Shown in pieces: positions 56,044-64,000 of a stretch of DNA of 64,000 bases. The notes beneath the pieces are model-generated. The model had not been told where the DNA came from, made no database searches, and saw only the letters and a list, made by a program, of their open reading frames with translations. Each line of letters begins with the position of its first letter. Position 1 is the stretch's first letter. The translations under genes were made by a program, and so were the position numbers. Source of the stretch: an uncultured Muribaculaceae bacterium (GTDB lineage Bacteria > Bacteroidota > Bacteroidia > Bacteroidales > Muribaculaceae); the NCBI GenBank assembly GCA_947178505.1, contig CAMWYR010000001.1, positions 1-64,000 on the forward strand, written 5' to 3'.

Positions 56044-56190
56044 GTGAAATTTACGTTGATTGTAACGATAATTTTAGGAATATCATTACTTTTGCTTTTC
56101 GTTTGTCTCGGTGGCAAGAGAGGAGAGAGACGACACCATTGTCATCATGCTCCCACTAAGCCCCGGAAAACTGAAGAAACAGAATCATAA
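56044..56190 (+). CDS. Small membrane protein ORF (48 aa), too short for usual calls
   Basis: A GTG-started frame of 48 codons ends at 56190, 9 bases before the Skp-like gene. The product begins MKFTLIVTIILGISLLLLFV, a single membrane helix, followed by a basic, histidine-rich tail (GGKRGERRHHCHHAPTKP) and an acidic end. The A-rich run before the GTG fits translation starts in this phylum. The hydrophobic helix and tight spacing to the next gene make it plausible as a real gene. The histidine/cysteine motif HHCHH could bind metal. No homologue recognised. Confidence 0.5.
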   Translation: MKFTLIVTIILGISLLLLFVCLGGKRGERRHHCHHAPTKPRKTEETES

Positions 56191-56199
56191 CATCATAAA

Positions 56200-56802
56200 A
56201 TGAAAAAAGTTTACAGATACGCCGCCATAGCCATGGCGCTTCTTATCGCAGGTGGCACGGCGGCTTGCAGCCAGGATAAAGACCAGGCTAAGACCAACGC
56301 ACCGGCAAAGGCTAAGTCGGAGAAGACCGCACCTGCGCTTCCCAATTACAGATATGTCGATCTGGACACTATTCTGAGCCGCTATAATCTCGCCAAGGAT
56401 TATAATGAGGAAATGCTGCGCATGCAGAATAATGCTGAAAGCCAGATGAAGCAGCATGAAAATAAAATCAAGAACTTCGCCAACACCGTGCAGCATAAGA
56501 TGCAGAACAACGGGTATCTGAGCGAGGAAGCCTATAAGAGCGACGAGAACAAGATGGCCAATCTTCAGAATGAAGCGCAGAGAAGCATGCAGAACCTTCA
56601 GTCGAACCTCGCCCAGGCTGCGGAAAACGCGCAGAAGACAATCAACGACTCTATCAACGCATTCATCGAAAACTACAACAAGACTCGGGGCTACGACGCT
56701 ATCTTCTTCAAGGCCGCAACTCTCCACATTAATCCTGCTCTTGACATCACCGATGAAGTCGTCGAGGGTCTCAACGCCCGATATAATAAGGTAAAGAAAT
56801 AA
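56200..56802 (+). CDS. OmpH/Skp-like periplasmic chaperone lipoprotein
   Basis: A 200-residue protein with a lipobox GTAAC (cysteine 23), a lysine/alanine-rich linker, then the Skp pattern: YRYVDLDTILSRYNLAKDYN, and a long coiled coil rich in Gln and Asn (residues about 70-165) ending in a beta segment with GYDAIFFKAATLHINPALDI. Skp-type chaperones hold outer-membrane proteins on their way to the Bam complex. Lipid-anchored versions occur in Bacteroidota. It follows a 48-codon membrane ORF by 9 bases; hflX lies downstream on the same strand. Confidence 0.85.
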   Translation: MKKVYRYAAIAMALLIAGGTAACSQDKDQAKTNAPAKAKSEKTAPALPNYRYVDLDTILSRYNLAKDYNEEMLRMQNNAESQMKQHENKIKNFANTVQHKMQNNGYLSEEAYKSDENKMANLQNEAQRSMQNLQSNLAQAAENAQKTINDSINAFIENYNKTRGYDAIFFKAATLHINPALDITDEVVEGLNARYNKVKK

Positions 56803-56919
56803 CTGTCGTCTCTGACAAAATTCAACCCTTACCTTCGGGGCGGAAAAATAAAAATCCGTTCAGGATTGTTCTAAAGATGGGAGCGCTTGCGTTCCCATCT
56901 GACGTATATACCCGATGAC

Positions 56920-58185
56920 ATGATAGAAGATAACATTATAAATAAGGAAGAAAACGAAAAGACGGTGCTCGTTGGCCTTGCCACGCGCATGCAGAATGAA
57001 GCCAAGACTGCAGAATATCTCGATGAGCTTGCGTTTCTGGCCGAGACGGCCGGCGCCGAGCCGGTGGCACGCTTCACTCAGAAACTCGATTATCCCAACC
57101 CGCGCACTTATGTTGGCACGGGAAAATTGGAGGAAATCCGCCGGTATGTGGAGGATAATGAGATCGGCCTCGTGATTTTCGATGACGAACTGTCGTCGAA
57201 GCAGGTGGCCAATATCGAAAAAGAACTTAAAGTAAAGATTCTTGACCGCACAAGCCTTATTCTGGATATTTTTGCCAAGCGCGCACAGACGGCCACGGCA
57301 CGTACACAGGTGGAACTGGCCCAGTACCAGTACCTGCTTCCGAGACTCACCCGCATGTGGACTCACCTTGAGCGTCAGCGAGGCGGTATCGGTATGCGTG
57401 GACCCGGTGAGACTCAGATCGAGACCGACCGCCGTATAATTCTTGATAAGATAGCGCGCCTTAAGGAAGAACTCGTGGCCATCGACAAGCAGAAGGTCGT
57501 GCAGCGTAAGAACCGCGGCAAGATGACGCGTATCGCACTGGTAGGCTATACCAACGTGGGCAAATCTACGCTGATGAATCTCCTGAGCAAGAGCGACGTT
57601 TTCGCCGAGAATAAACTTTTTGCAACGCTCGACACGACGGTGCGTAAGGTCGTGATCGAGAATCTGCCGTTCCTTCTCTCGGATACAGTCGGCTTCATCC
57701 GTAAGCTCCCTTCGCATCTGGTCGACTCGTTCAAATCAACGCTTGATGAAGTGCGCGAGGCTGATGTGCTGGTGCACGTTGTCGACGTGAGTCATCCTAA
57801 TTTCGAGGAGCAGATCGAGGTAGTGAATAAGACGCTTGCCGATGTTTGCGGTTCGGCTCAGAAGCCTATGATTATGGTGTTCAATAAGATCGATGCCTTC
57901 ACTTATACTCCCAAGGATGACGATGATCTCACGCCGGCAACCCGCGAGAATCTCTCGCTCGACGACTTCCGTAACACCTGGATGAGCCGCATGGACAATA
58001 ATTGCGTCTTCATCTCGGCGAAAGAGAAAATCAACATCGACGAACTGAAAGCCATGCTCTATCAGAAGGCGAAAGAAATTCACACACAGAGATTTCCCTA
58101 CAACGACTTCCTTTATCAGAAATATGATGAGGACGGCGATCCGGAAGTGGAAGACGCTGAAATTCTGGAGGAATCTGCGGATTGA
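56920..58185 (+). CDS. hflX: GTPase HflX
   Basis: A 421-residue HflX, which splits stalled or hibernating ribosomes under stress. The N-terminal domain and coiled coil include YVGTGKLEEIRRYVEDNEIG and LPRLTRMWTHLERQRGGIGM; the G domain has G1 GYTNVGKST (from residue 209), DTVGFIRKLP and FNKID. The ATG at 56920 (MIEDNIINKEENEKT) is preferred over a TTG at 56887. It has an acidic C-terminus (DPEVEDAEILEESAD). The downstream DUF4954 gene starts 62 bases after its stop. Confidence 0.95.
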   Translation: MIEDNIINKEENEKTVLVGLATRMQNEAKTAEYLDELAFLAETAGAEPVARFTQKLDYPNPRTYVGTGKLEEIRRYVEDNEIGLVIFDDELSSKQVANIEKELKVKILDRTSLILDIFAKRAQTATARTQVELAQYQYLLPRLTRMWTHLERQRGGIGMRGPGETQIETDRRIILDKIARLKEELVAIDKQKVVQRKNRGKMTRIALVGYTNVGKSTLMNLLSKSDVFAENKLFATLDTTVRKVVIENLPFLLSDTVGFIRKLPSHLVDSFKSTLDEVREADVLVHVVDVSHPNFEEQIEVVNKTLADVCGSAQKPMIMVFNKIDAFTYTPKDDDDLTPATRENLSLDDFRNTWMSRMDNNCVFISAKEKINIDELKAMLYQKAKEIHTQRFPYNDFLYQKYDEDGDPEVEDAEILEESAD

Positions 58186-58247
58186 TGTCTCCGCTCTTTC
58201 TGCATAGAATGCGTTCTTCGAAAGTTAAAGAAAGAAAGGATTTTGAC

Positions 58248-59993
58248 ATGACTGAAAATACATCCCGGCGCCGCCCGCTGATGTGGTGGGAACAACGCAA
58301 GCTTGAAAACAACGGCTGTTATTCAGCCGACTGGAGTCTCGTGCGTATATGCGACGATACGGATCTTGATAATATTCGCAACGTAGAATTTGTGGGAGCC
58401 GTGTCACTCGGACTTGTCGACGGCTCCGAAGGGGCGAGTATCCAGAATGCACGCCTCGAAAACTGCATGATCGGAGATAATGCCACGATCCGCAACATCG
58501 GCTCTCACCTGCGCAACTGCATTGTCGGTCCCGGAGCGCGTATAGTCGACACGGGCTTGGTGGAATTTGAAGCGGAAGCGATGTGCGGTATCGGCACGGA
58601 AGTGAGCGTGCTTGATGAAACGGGCTCGCGGGCCGTGAGAATATATCCGGGCATGAGTGCGCAGGCCGCACTGCTTATGGCGCGGGCTCCGAAATGGAAC
58701 GAACGTCACATGCTCCCCCGACTGGAGCAAAAGTTTGACAATGAGATTCCACGCCATATAATCGGGGCAAATTCCGTGGTGGAAGGTTGCGGTGCATTGA
58801 TAAACGTGTGTGTGGCGCCGGAAGTAAAGGTTGTTGGCGCCCGCCATCTCCGCAACGGCATGATCATCAATAATGCAGCCCCGGGGAGGTGTCTGGCTTC
58901 AGTGGGCAGCGGTGTCGATGCCGAGAACTTCATCATCGAGGATGGCGTTGCCGACAGCGGCGTCATTCTGCGCAACTGCTATGTGGGCCAGGGCGCGATG
59001 CTTGAGAAGGGCTTCACAGCCCATGATTCGCTCTTCTTTGCGAATTGCTCGCTTGAGAACGGCGAGGCGTGTGCGTTGTTTGCCGGTCCGTATACGGTGA
59101 GCATGCATAAGTCATCTCTTCTTATCGGCTGCCAGACATCATTCATGAATGCCGGAAGCGGCACGAATCAGAGTAACCATATGTATAAGCTCGGACCGGT
59201 ACACTGGGGCATACTCGAACGCGGCGTAAAGACGAGTTCGGATTCTTATCTGATGCTCGGTGCGAAAATCGGAGCTTTCTCTCTGCTGATGGGGCAACAT
59301 AAGACCCATCCTGACTCTTCGCAGTTCCCCTTCAGCTATCTTTTCGGAGATGAGAAAGGCGCCACGGTGGTAGTGCCGGGTGTAATGCTCCGCAGTTGCG
59401 GATTGCTGCGCGACGAGAAGAAGTGGCCCACGCGCGACCGTCGCCTCAAGCGTAAGCTTCCGATGCGCGACAGAATTATCTTCAATGTGCTCAGCCCGCT
59501 TACGGTGGAGAATATGCTGACGGCTATCGACGTAATCGATATGCTGCTCACGCGCCCGGCCGATGATGACCGTTATCTCCGGTATCGCGGCATGAAATTC
59601 ACCAGGGCTTCCCTCGAACGTGCCCGCCACATGTACCAACTTGCGATCTACAAGTATCTGTCTATGCGCCTCGGCGACGGCCCCTTCCCCGAAGCTGCGG
59701 GTCAGGAGGCTACGCAGTGGGTGGATATCGCCGGGCTTCCGATGCCCAGGCCGCTGATGCAAAAAGCCATGGAGACCTCATCGCTTGAGGAGATGGAGGA
59801 GATTTTCGACAAGGCATACAATGACTACGCACGGCTGGAAATGGAATGGATCGGTACGCGCTTCGGTGAGAGCTGGAGGCGCCCGACAGAGGTGATTGCC
59901 GATTATGCAGCTGAATTCGATCGGATGATTGAGGAAGACCGCACCCGCTATCTTGAGGACCTGAATGCGCAGAATGAGATGCTGGCTCTCTGA
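58248..59993 (+). CDS. DUF4954 left-handed beta-helix-like protein (581 aa)
   Basis: A 581-residue protein of the DUF4954 family, found mostly in Bacteroidota and spirochaetes. The middle holds many hexapeptide-type repeats such as NARLENCMIGDNATIRNIGS and NCYVGQGAMLEKGF, the pattern of a left-handed beta helix as in acyl- and sugar-transferases (UDP-sugar pyrophosphorylase-like). The C-terminal 180 residues are helical and charged. No catalytic assignment is known to me. An RBS-like aagaaagga precedes the ATG at 58248, and the upstream in-frame ATG at 58182 overlaps the hflX stop. An intrinsic terminator follows at 59997. Confidence 0.85.
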   Translation: MTENTSRRRPLMWWEQRKLENNGCYSADWSLVRICDDTDLDNIRNVEFVGAVSLGLVDGSEGASIQNARLENCMIGDNATIRNIGSHLRNCIVGPGARIVDTGLVEFEAEAMCGIGTEVSVLDETGSRAVRIYPGMSAQAALLMARAPKWNERHMLPRLEQKFDNEIPRHIIGANSVVEGCGALINVCVAPEVKVVGARHLRNGMIINNAAPGRCLASVGSGVDAENFIIEDGVADSGVILRNCYVGQGAMLEKGFTAHDSLFFANCSLENGEACALFAGPYTVSMHKSSLLIGCQTSFMNAGSGTNQSNHMYKLGPVHWGILERGVKTSSDSYLMLGAKIGAFSLLMGQHKTHPDSSQFPFSYLFGDEKGATVVVPGVMLRSCGLLRDEKKWPTRDRRLKRKLPMRDRIIFNVLSPLTVENMLTAIDVIDMLLTRPADDDRYLRYRGMKFTRASLERARHMYQLAIYKYLSMRLGDGPFPEAAGQEATQWVDIAGLPMPRPLMQKAMETSSLEEMEEIFDKAYNDYARLEMEWIGTRFGESWRRPTEVIADYAAEFDRMIEEDRTRYLEDLNAQNEMLAL

Positions 59994-59996
59994 ATG

Positions 59997-60026
59997 AGAA
60001 AAAGGTTGGTTATCTCACCTTTTTCT
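59997..60026 (+). terminator. Intrinsic terminator after the DUF4954 gene
   Basis: Arms agaaaaaggt (59997-60006) and acctttttct (60017-60026) pair perfectly over 10 bases around a 10-base loop, with a T-rich right arm. It lies 3 bases after the stop at 59993 and separates the hflX/DUF4954 unit from cysK. Confidence 0.7.
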
Positions 60027-60081
60027 GCAGGTATTCAATTACAAACCGCTGAATATTTATTAATTGACATTGGATAGTGTT

Positions 60082-61032
60082 ATGGCAAAGATATATGAAA
60101 GTCTGACAGAACTTGTGGGTAATACTCCCCTTCTGGAAGTGAAGGCTATTGAAAGGGATGAGAATCTGAAGGCGAGAGTGCTCTTGAAGATTGAAGCCTC
60201 TAACCCCGGAGGAAGCGTTAAGGACCGGGCGGCTCTGGCTATGATCGAGGCCGCAGAGAAAGATGGCCGGCTTAAACCGGGGTCGGTAATCGTGGAGGCT
60301 ACAAGCGGCAACACCGGTATCGGTCTGGCATGGGTGGCATCCGTAAAGGGCTACCGGACAATCATAACGTTGCCCGATACGATGAGCAAGGAACGCCAGA
60401 ATCTTCTGAAGGCTCTTGGAGCTACGCTGGTGCTTACCCCCGGCGCGGAAGGCATGAAAGGCGCGATCAGGAAGGCTGAGGAGATCCGCGACACGACTCC
60501 CGGTGGTATTATCCTCCAGCAGTTTGAGAATCCGGCCAATCCGGAAATTCATCGTCTCACGACAGGCGAGGAAATCTGGCGCGATACTGACGGAGAAGTT
60601 GACTTTCTTGTCGCCGGCGTGGGCACCGGTGGCACCCTGAGCGGATCGGCCGAGGCTCTTAAGGCACATAACCCTGCCGTAAAGGCCGTTGCTGTCGAGC
60701 CTACCGGTTCTCCGGTGCTGTCGGGTGGTAATCCCGGGCCTCATAAGATTCAGGGAATCGGAGCGGGATTCATTCCCGCCAATTATCATTCCGACGTAGT
60801 AGATGAAGTGATTCAGGTCACCGACGAGGAGGCCGTGCTCGCTGCCCGCCTGCTCGCTCAGAAAGAGGGTCTCTTAGCCGGAATTTCTTCCGGCGCCGCT
60901 CTGAGCGCTGCCCTGAAGCTGGCGCGCCTGGAAGAGAATGCCGGAAAGACCATTGTGGCTATTCTCCCCGACACAGGCGAACGCTATCTCTCCACCGTTC
61001 TTTTCGACTTCGATTCATATCCGGAGAAGTAA
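60082..61032 (+). CDS. cysK: Cysteine synthase A
   Basis: A 316-residue O-acetylserine sulfhydrylase that makes cysteine from O-acetylserine and sulfide with PLP. The PLP lysine is K47 in PGGSVKDRAAL; the substrate loop is VEATSGNTGIGLAWV and the phosphate-binding loop is GVGTGGTLSG. The ATG at 60082 (MAKIYESLTELVGNTPLL) fits the family; an ATG-less frame extension to 60064 adds six residues. Length is normal. It precedes bioB by 44 bases; biotin synthase uses sulfur and may benefit from proximity, though this is inference. Confidence 0.95.
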   Translation: MAKIYESLTELVGNTPLLEVKAIERDENLKARVLLKIEASNPGGSVKDRAALAMIEAAEKDGRLKPGSVIVEATSGNTGIGLAWVASVKGYRTIITLPDTMSKERQNLLKALGATLVLTPGAEGMKGAIRKAEEIRDTTPGGIILQQFENPANPEIHRLTTGEEIWRDTDGEVDFLVAGVGTGGTLSGSAEALKAHNPAVKAVAVEPTGSPVLSGGNPGPHKIQGIGAGFIPANYHSDVVDEVIQVTDEEAVLAARLLAQKEGLLAGISSGAALSAALKLARLEENAGKTIVAILPDTGERYLSTVLFDFDSYPEK

Positions 61033-61076
61033 GCGGGCGGCAATCAATTTTTCATCTACTCCTAACTACCCTACAC

Positions 61077-62045
61077 ATGATTGATATTAAGAATTATAAA
61101 GATCGCATCCTGAACGGAGGCCGGCTGACGGCGGAAGAAGCGCTTTCACTTGCTGACATTCCGGAGTCGCAGCAGGAAGAACTGTGGGCTGCTGCTGAAG
61201 AAATCACCGCAGCCTTGTGCGACAAGACGTTCGACTCATGCTCGATTGTCAATGCCCGCTCGGGCCGCTGCCCGGAGAATTGCAAGTGGTGCGCCCAGTC
61301 AGCTGCCTATAAGACTTCTGCAGATGTATATCCACTAATCAGCGAGGATGAGTGCGTGAAGGCCGCCGACATGAACCGCGAGGCGGGCATCAGGCGTTTC
61401 TCGCTCGTAACGAGCGGACGCAAGATGCAAGGGCGCGATCTCGAGCGCGTGTGCGGCTACTACCGTACGCTCCGGGAGCGTGGCGGACTTGAGCTTTGTG
61501 CGTCAATGGGATTGCTTGATAAAGAAGAACTTGAGAAACTCTATCAGGCAGGCGCCACGCGCTATCATTGCAATCTGGAAGCAGCCCCCTCCTACTTCGG
61601 CGAATTATGCGACACGCATACCGTAGAGGATAAGATCCGCACGCTGCAGGCAGCGCGTGAGATAGGATTTGAGGTTTGCAGCGGAGGAATCATCGGAATG
61701 GGCGAAACGCGTCGCCAACGCATTGAGCTCGCACTCGAGCTGCTGCGCGTAGAGCCCCACTCCATCCCGATTAACGTGCTCTGCCCGATTCCCGGCACAC
61801 CGCTGGAGAATCAGGAGTCGCTTCCCGATGAGGAAATCCTCAACACGCTCAGTTTCTTCCGCTTCATTCACCCCACCAAGACACTGAGATTTGCCGGAGG
61901 GCGGGCGAAACTTCCCCGCGAGGTGCAGCTACGCGCGATGCACATCGGCATGAACGGCGCCATCATGGGCGACATGCTCACCACCATCGGCTCAAAAGTG
62001 GCCGAAGACCGCCAGCTCATCTCCGAAGCGGGCTACACCTACTGA
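61077..62045 (+). CDS. bioB: Biotin synthase (radical SAM)
   Basis: A 322-residue radical SAM enzyme that inserts sulfur into dethiobiotin, the last step of biotin synthesis. The 4Fe-4S cysteines are C65, C69 and C72 (CPENCKWCAQS). The conserved arginine of the sulfur-donating cluster region is in GGRAKLPREVQLRAMHIGMN. Length is normal. It follows cysK on the same strand and is ended by a strong 16-bp hairpin terminator. No other biotin genes are in the window, so the rest of the pathway is elsewhere. Confidence 0.96.
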   Translation: MIDIKNYKDRILNGGRLTAEEALSLADIPESQQEELWAAAEEITAALCDKTFDSCSIVNARSGRCPENCKWCAQSAAYKTSADVYPLISEDECVKAADMNREAGIRRFSLVTSGRKMQGRDLERVCGYYRTLRERGGLELCASMGLLDKEELEKLYQAGATRYHCNLEAAPSYFGELCDTHTVEDKIRTLQAAREIGFEVCSGGIIGMGETRRQRIELALELLRVEPHSIPINVLCPIPGTPLENQESLPDEEILNTLSFFRFIHPTKTLRFAGGRAKLPREVQLRAMHIGMNGAIMGDMLTTIGSKVAEDRQLISEAGYTY

Positions 62046-62068
62046 TTCCCTCCCCCTTCCGGAAACAC

Positions 62069-62108
62069 AAACGATCTCTCTGCGCTCCACGCCGCAGAGA
62101 GATCGTTT
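62069..62108. terminator. Strong bidirectional-type terminator, bioB/valS
   Basis: Arms at 62069-62084 and 62093-62108 pair perfectly over 16 bases (aaacgatctctctgcg and its complement) with an 8-base loop. The flanking A and T runs allow use on both strands, so it can end bioB on plus and valS on minus. Confidence 0.85.
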
Positions 62109-62129
62109 ATATTGAGATTGATTATTTCC

Positions 62130-62165
62130 CGTTATGAATCCGGAATCCGTTATGAATCCGGAATA
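62130..62165. repeat. 18-bp tandem direct repeat
   Basis: Two adjacent copies of cgttatgaatccggaatc / cgttatgaatccggaata (62130-62147 and 62148-62165, 17 of 18 identical). It lies between the bioB/valS terminator and a second hairpin. Probably a slippage duplication. Confidence 0.75.
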
Positions 62166-62199
62166 GCGATATAGGCAGACTTTTGCCCATATCGCTATT
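62162..62199. terminator. Second hairpin in the bioB-valS gap
   Basis: Arms aatagcgatat (62162-62172) and atatcgctatt (62189-62199) pair over 11 bases, with an inner ggc/gcc extension, and AT-rich sequence (atatttt) follows on plus. It lies 21 bases after the valS stop on the minus strand and may be the valS terminator; U-tract on minus is weak. Confidence 0.5.
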
Positions 62200-62220
62200 A
62201 TATTTTAGGTGTTCCGTTGA

Positions 62221-64000
62221 TTATTTCTGAAGCTGCGCGAGCGACGCACGGATTGTCGCGAGTTTTTCTTCTGCGTCGGCTTTCTTCTTGCGCTCTACGG
62301 CAACTACGGCCTCAGGGGCATTGGCTACGAAGCGCTCGTTTGCCAGTTTTTTTTCTACACCGGCGAGGAACTTCGTGTAGTACTCAAGATCTTTATTCAG
62401 CTTGGCTATCTCTTCCTCGATGTTTACCTTGCCTTCGAGCGGGATGGAATATTCCACCTTGCCTACGATAAAGCCTGCGGCTGTCGGATCCTTCTCCTCT
62501 ACAACTGAGATTTCCGACACGTTGCCCATCTTGCTGATGATTGAGTCGAGAGAGCCATTGTGAAGCGACTGAACATTCAGACGCAACGCCTCCTTCTGGG
62601 GAATTTGCTTCTGCTTGCGGACCGTACGGATTCCGGCCACTACTTCCTTGAGATGCTCGAAATCTGAAAGGAGCTGCTCATTCACTTCGGCAGGCGTCGG
62701 AATCTGAGCATACATGATGCTCTCACCGGGCTTGCGCTCGGCAAGGTGCTGCCAGAGTTCTTCGGTAATGAAGGGCATGAAGGGATGGAGCAGACGCAGA
62801 AGCATGTCGAAGAAGCGGATGGTCGCATCAAACGTCGTGCGGTCGATGGGCTGGCCGTATGCAGGCTTGATCACTTCAAGGTACCACGACGAGAACTCAT
62901 CCCAGAAAAGGCGATAAAGAGCCATAAGCGCTTCCGAGATTCGGAACTTCGACATAAGGTCGGCCATTTCGGCCATAGTGGCGTTAAGGCGGGCATCAAA
63001 CCATTCTACTGCCAGGCGAGAACTTTCAGGCTGCTCAGCATCAGCCACCTCCCAGCCCTTGATAAGGCGGAAGGAATTCCATATCTTGTTGCAGAAATTA
63101 CGGCCCTGCTCGCAGAGTGAATCGTCGTACATTATGTCATTACCCGCGGGAGCCGCAAGGATAAGGCCCATGCGCACTCCGTCGGCTCCGAACTTCTCGA
63201 TGAGCTCAAGGGGATCGGGAGAGTTGCCCAATGACTTCGACATCTTGCGTCCGATCTTGTCACGCACGATGCCGGTGAAGTACACATTCCCGAAGGGCTT
63301 GGCATCAGCAAATTCGTAACCGGCCATAATCATTCGGGCCACCCAGAAGAATATGATATCCGGACCCGTCACGAGGTCTGCCGTCGGATAATAGTATTTG
63401 AACTCCTCGTTGCCGGGATCAAGGATTCCGTTGAACAGAGAGAGAGGCCAGAGCCATGAAGAGAACCATGTGTCTAGACAGTCAGGATCGCGGTGGAGAT
63501 CGTCGAGCGTGAGCGATGCATTGCCTGTCTTCTCGATTGCCTTCAGCAGTGCCTCTTCCTCTGACTCGGCCACAACATAACCTCCGTCGGGGAGATGGTA
63601 GGCCGGAATCCGATGTCCCCACCAGAGCTGACGCGAGATACACCAGTCTTTGATATTTGTCATCCAGTGGCGGTAGATATTACGGAACTTCGAGGGCACG
63701 AATGAGATGTCGCCGTTCTCCACGGCGTCAAGCGCAGGCTTCGCGAGCGATTCCATCTTCACGAACCACTGCATCGAAAGCTTAGGCTCAATCACGGCAT
63801 CAGTGCGCTCAGAATGGCCTACCTTATTGACATAATCCTCTACTTTTTCCACGAGGCCGGCAGCCTGAAGATCTTCCATAATCTTCTTACGCACCTCAAA
63901 GCGGTCCATACCGACATACATTCCGCCGGCCTCTGAGATCGTACCGTTATCATTAAATATGTCGATCGAAGGCAGATTATATTTATCGCCGAGCATATAG
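62221..64000 (-). CDS. valS: Valyl-tRNA synthetase, partial (C-terminal part)
   Basis: The visible 593 codons are the C-terminal two thirds of ValRS, which is about 880 residues; the N-terminus with the HIGH motif lies beyond the window end, and the frame stays open to the last base. Seen are part of the editing/catalytic core ([34 protein letters not shown]), the KMSKS loop ([18 protein letters not shown]), the anticodon-binding domain and the C-terminal coiled coil that ends in [16 protein letters not shown]. The coiled coil is typical of ValRS. The stop at 62221 is followed by hairpins. Confidence 0.95.
   Translation of the reverse strand, partial: YMLGDKYNLPSIDIFNDNGTISEAGGMYVGMDRFEVRKKIMEDLQAAGLVEKVEDYVNKVGHSERTDAVIEPKLSMQWFVKMESLAKPALDAVENGDISFVPSKFRNIYRHWMTNIKDWCISRQLWWGHRIPAYHLPDGGYVVAESEEEALLKAIEKTGNASLTLDDLHRDPDCLDTWFSSWLWPLSLFNGILDPGNEEFKYYYPTADLVTGPDIIFFWVARMIMAGYEFADAKPFGNVYFTGIVRDKIGRKMSKSLGNSPDPLELIEKFGADGVRMGLILAAPAGNDIMYDDSLCEQGRNFCNKIWNSFRLIKGWEVADAEQPESSRLAVEWFDARLNATMAEMADLMSKFRISEALMALYRLFWDEFSSWYLEVIKPAYGQPIDRTTFDATIRFFDMLLRLLHPFMPFITEELWQHLAERKPGESIMYAQIPTPAEVNEQLLSDFEHLKEVVAGIRTVRKQKQIPQKEALRLNVQSLHNGSLDSIISKMGNVSEISVVEEKDPTAAGFIVGKVEYSIPLEGKVNIEEEIAKLNKDLEYYTKFLAGVEKKLANERFVANAPEAVVAVERKKKADAEEKLATIRASLAQLQK

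Noticed and set aside
55866-56159. A 97-codon frame upstream of the Skp-like gene
   Set aside because: Overlaps the better supported 48-codon membrane ORF in another frame and shows no signal or domain.
62130-62165. CRISPR-like direct repeat
   Set aside because: Two directly adjacent copies with no spacer; simple tandem duplication.

Overview
The window looks like chromosomal DNA of a gut-type Bacteroidales, most likely Muribaculaceae or a close relative. The reasons are the Bacteroidota gene order tRNA-Thr/Tyr/Gly/Thr - tuf - tRNA-Trp - secE - nusG - rplKAJL - rpoBC, several promoters of the Bacteroidota form TTG-N20-TAnnTTTG, lipoproteins with Bacteroidota-style lipoboxes, tail domains like those of type IX secretion, and genes such as DUF4954 and BtuG that are typical of the group. 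The species call is inference from gene content only.

Left part (1-17,000): an AT-rich accessory region. It opens with an unrecognised lipoprotein and two tandem 197-residue outer-membrane-type proteins that share a 60-nt identical block. A large minus-strand vitamin B12 (cobalamin) uptake operon follows. Reading with transcription it has a promoter near 16,920, a cobalamin riboswitch (16,697-16,872), a possible 21-codon leader ORF (16,622-16,687), an intrinsic terminator (16,551-16,594), then btuB, btuG, a surface lipoprotein, a 1256-residue multidomain secreted protein, a second beta-propeller protein, btuF, btuC, btuD and a cysteine-rich DUF2284 protein. Most junctions overlap by 1-19 nt, so it reads as one translationally coupled unit: surface capture, outer-membrane import, periplasmic binding, inner-membrane ABC import.

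Middle (17,100-35,200): a secreted C10 cysteine protease, a LolC/E-type ABC permease, the RNA-binding protein Tex, a split ThrE-type amino-acid exporter, an operon trpS - SpmA/B-like protein - sdaA, a bile-acid/sodium-symporter-family transporter, an arginine-rich secreted protein, a coupled pair (YgbA_NO-type cysteine protein plus macro-like protein), a Cu/Zn efflux permease and a Ca-type P-ATPase. A hairpin-forming dispersed repeat occurs at 3,439 and 32,429, the second copy with a 15-bp tandem expansion.

Core block (35,280-48,660): the rpoC/rpoB/ribosomal-protein/nusG/secE/tuf/tRNA cluster on the minus strand, with strong hairpins in the rplL-rpoB and rpoB-rpoC gaps and a clear terminator after rpoC.

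Right part (48,700-64,000): glmS, a small lipoprotein, a NYN-domain nuclease-like protein, a pepD - muramidase - pepD operon, a 48-codon membrane ORF next to a Skp-like lipoprotein, hflX, a DUF4954 protein, cysK, bioB and the C-terminal two thirds of valS running off the end. No CRISPR array, insertion sequence, rRNA or prophage was seen.
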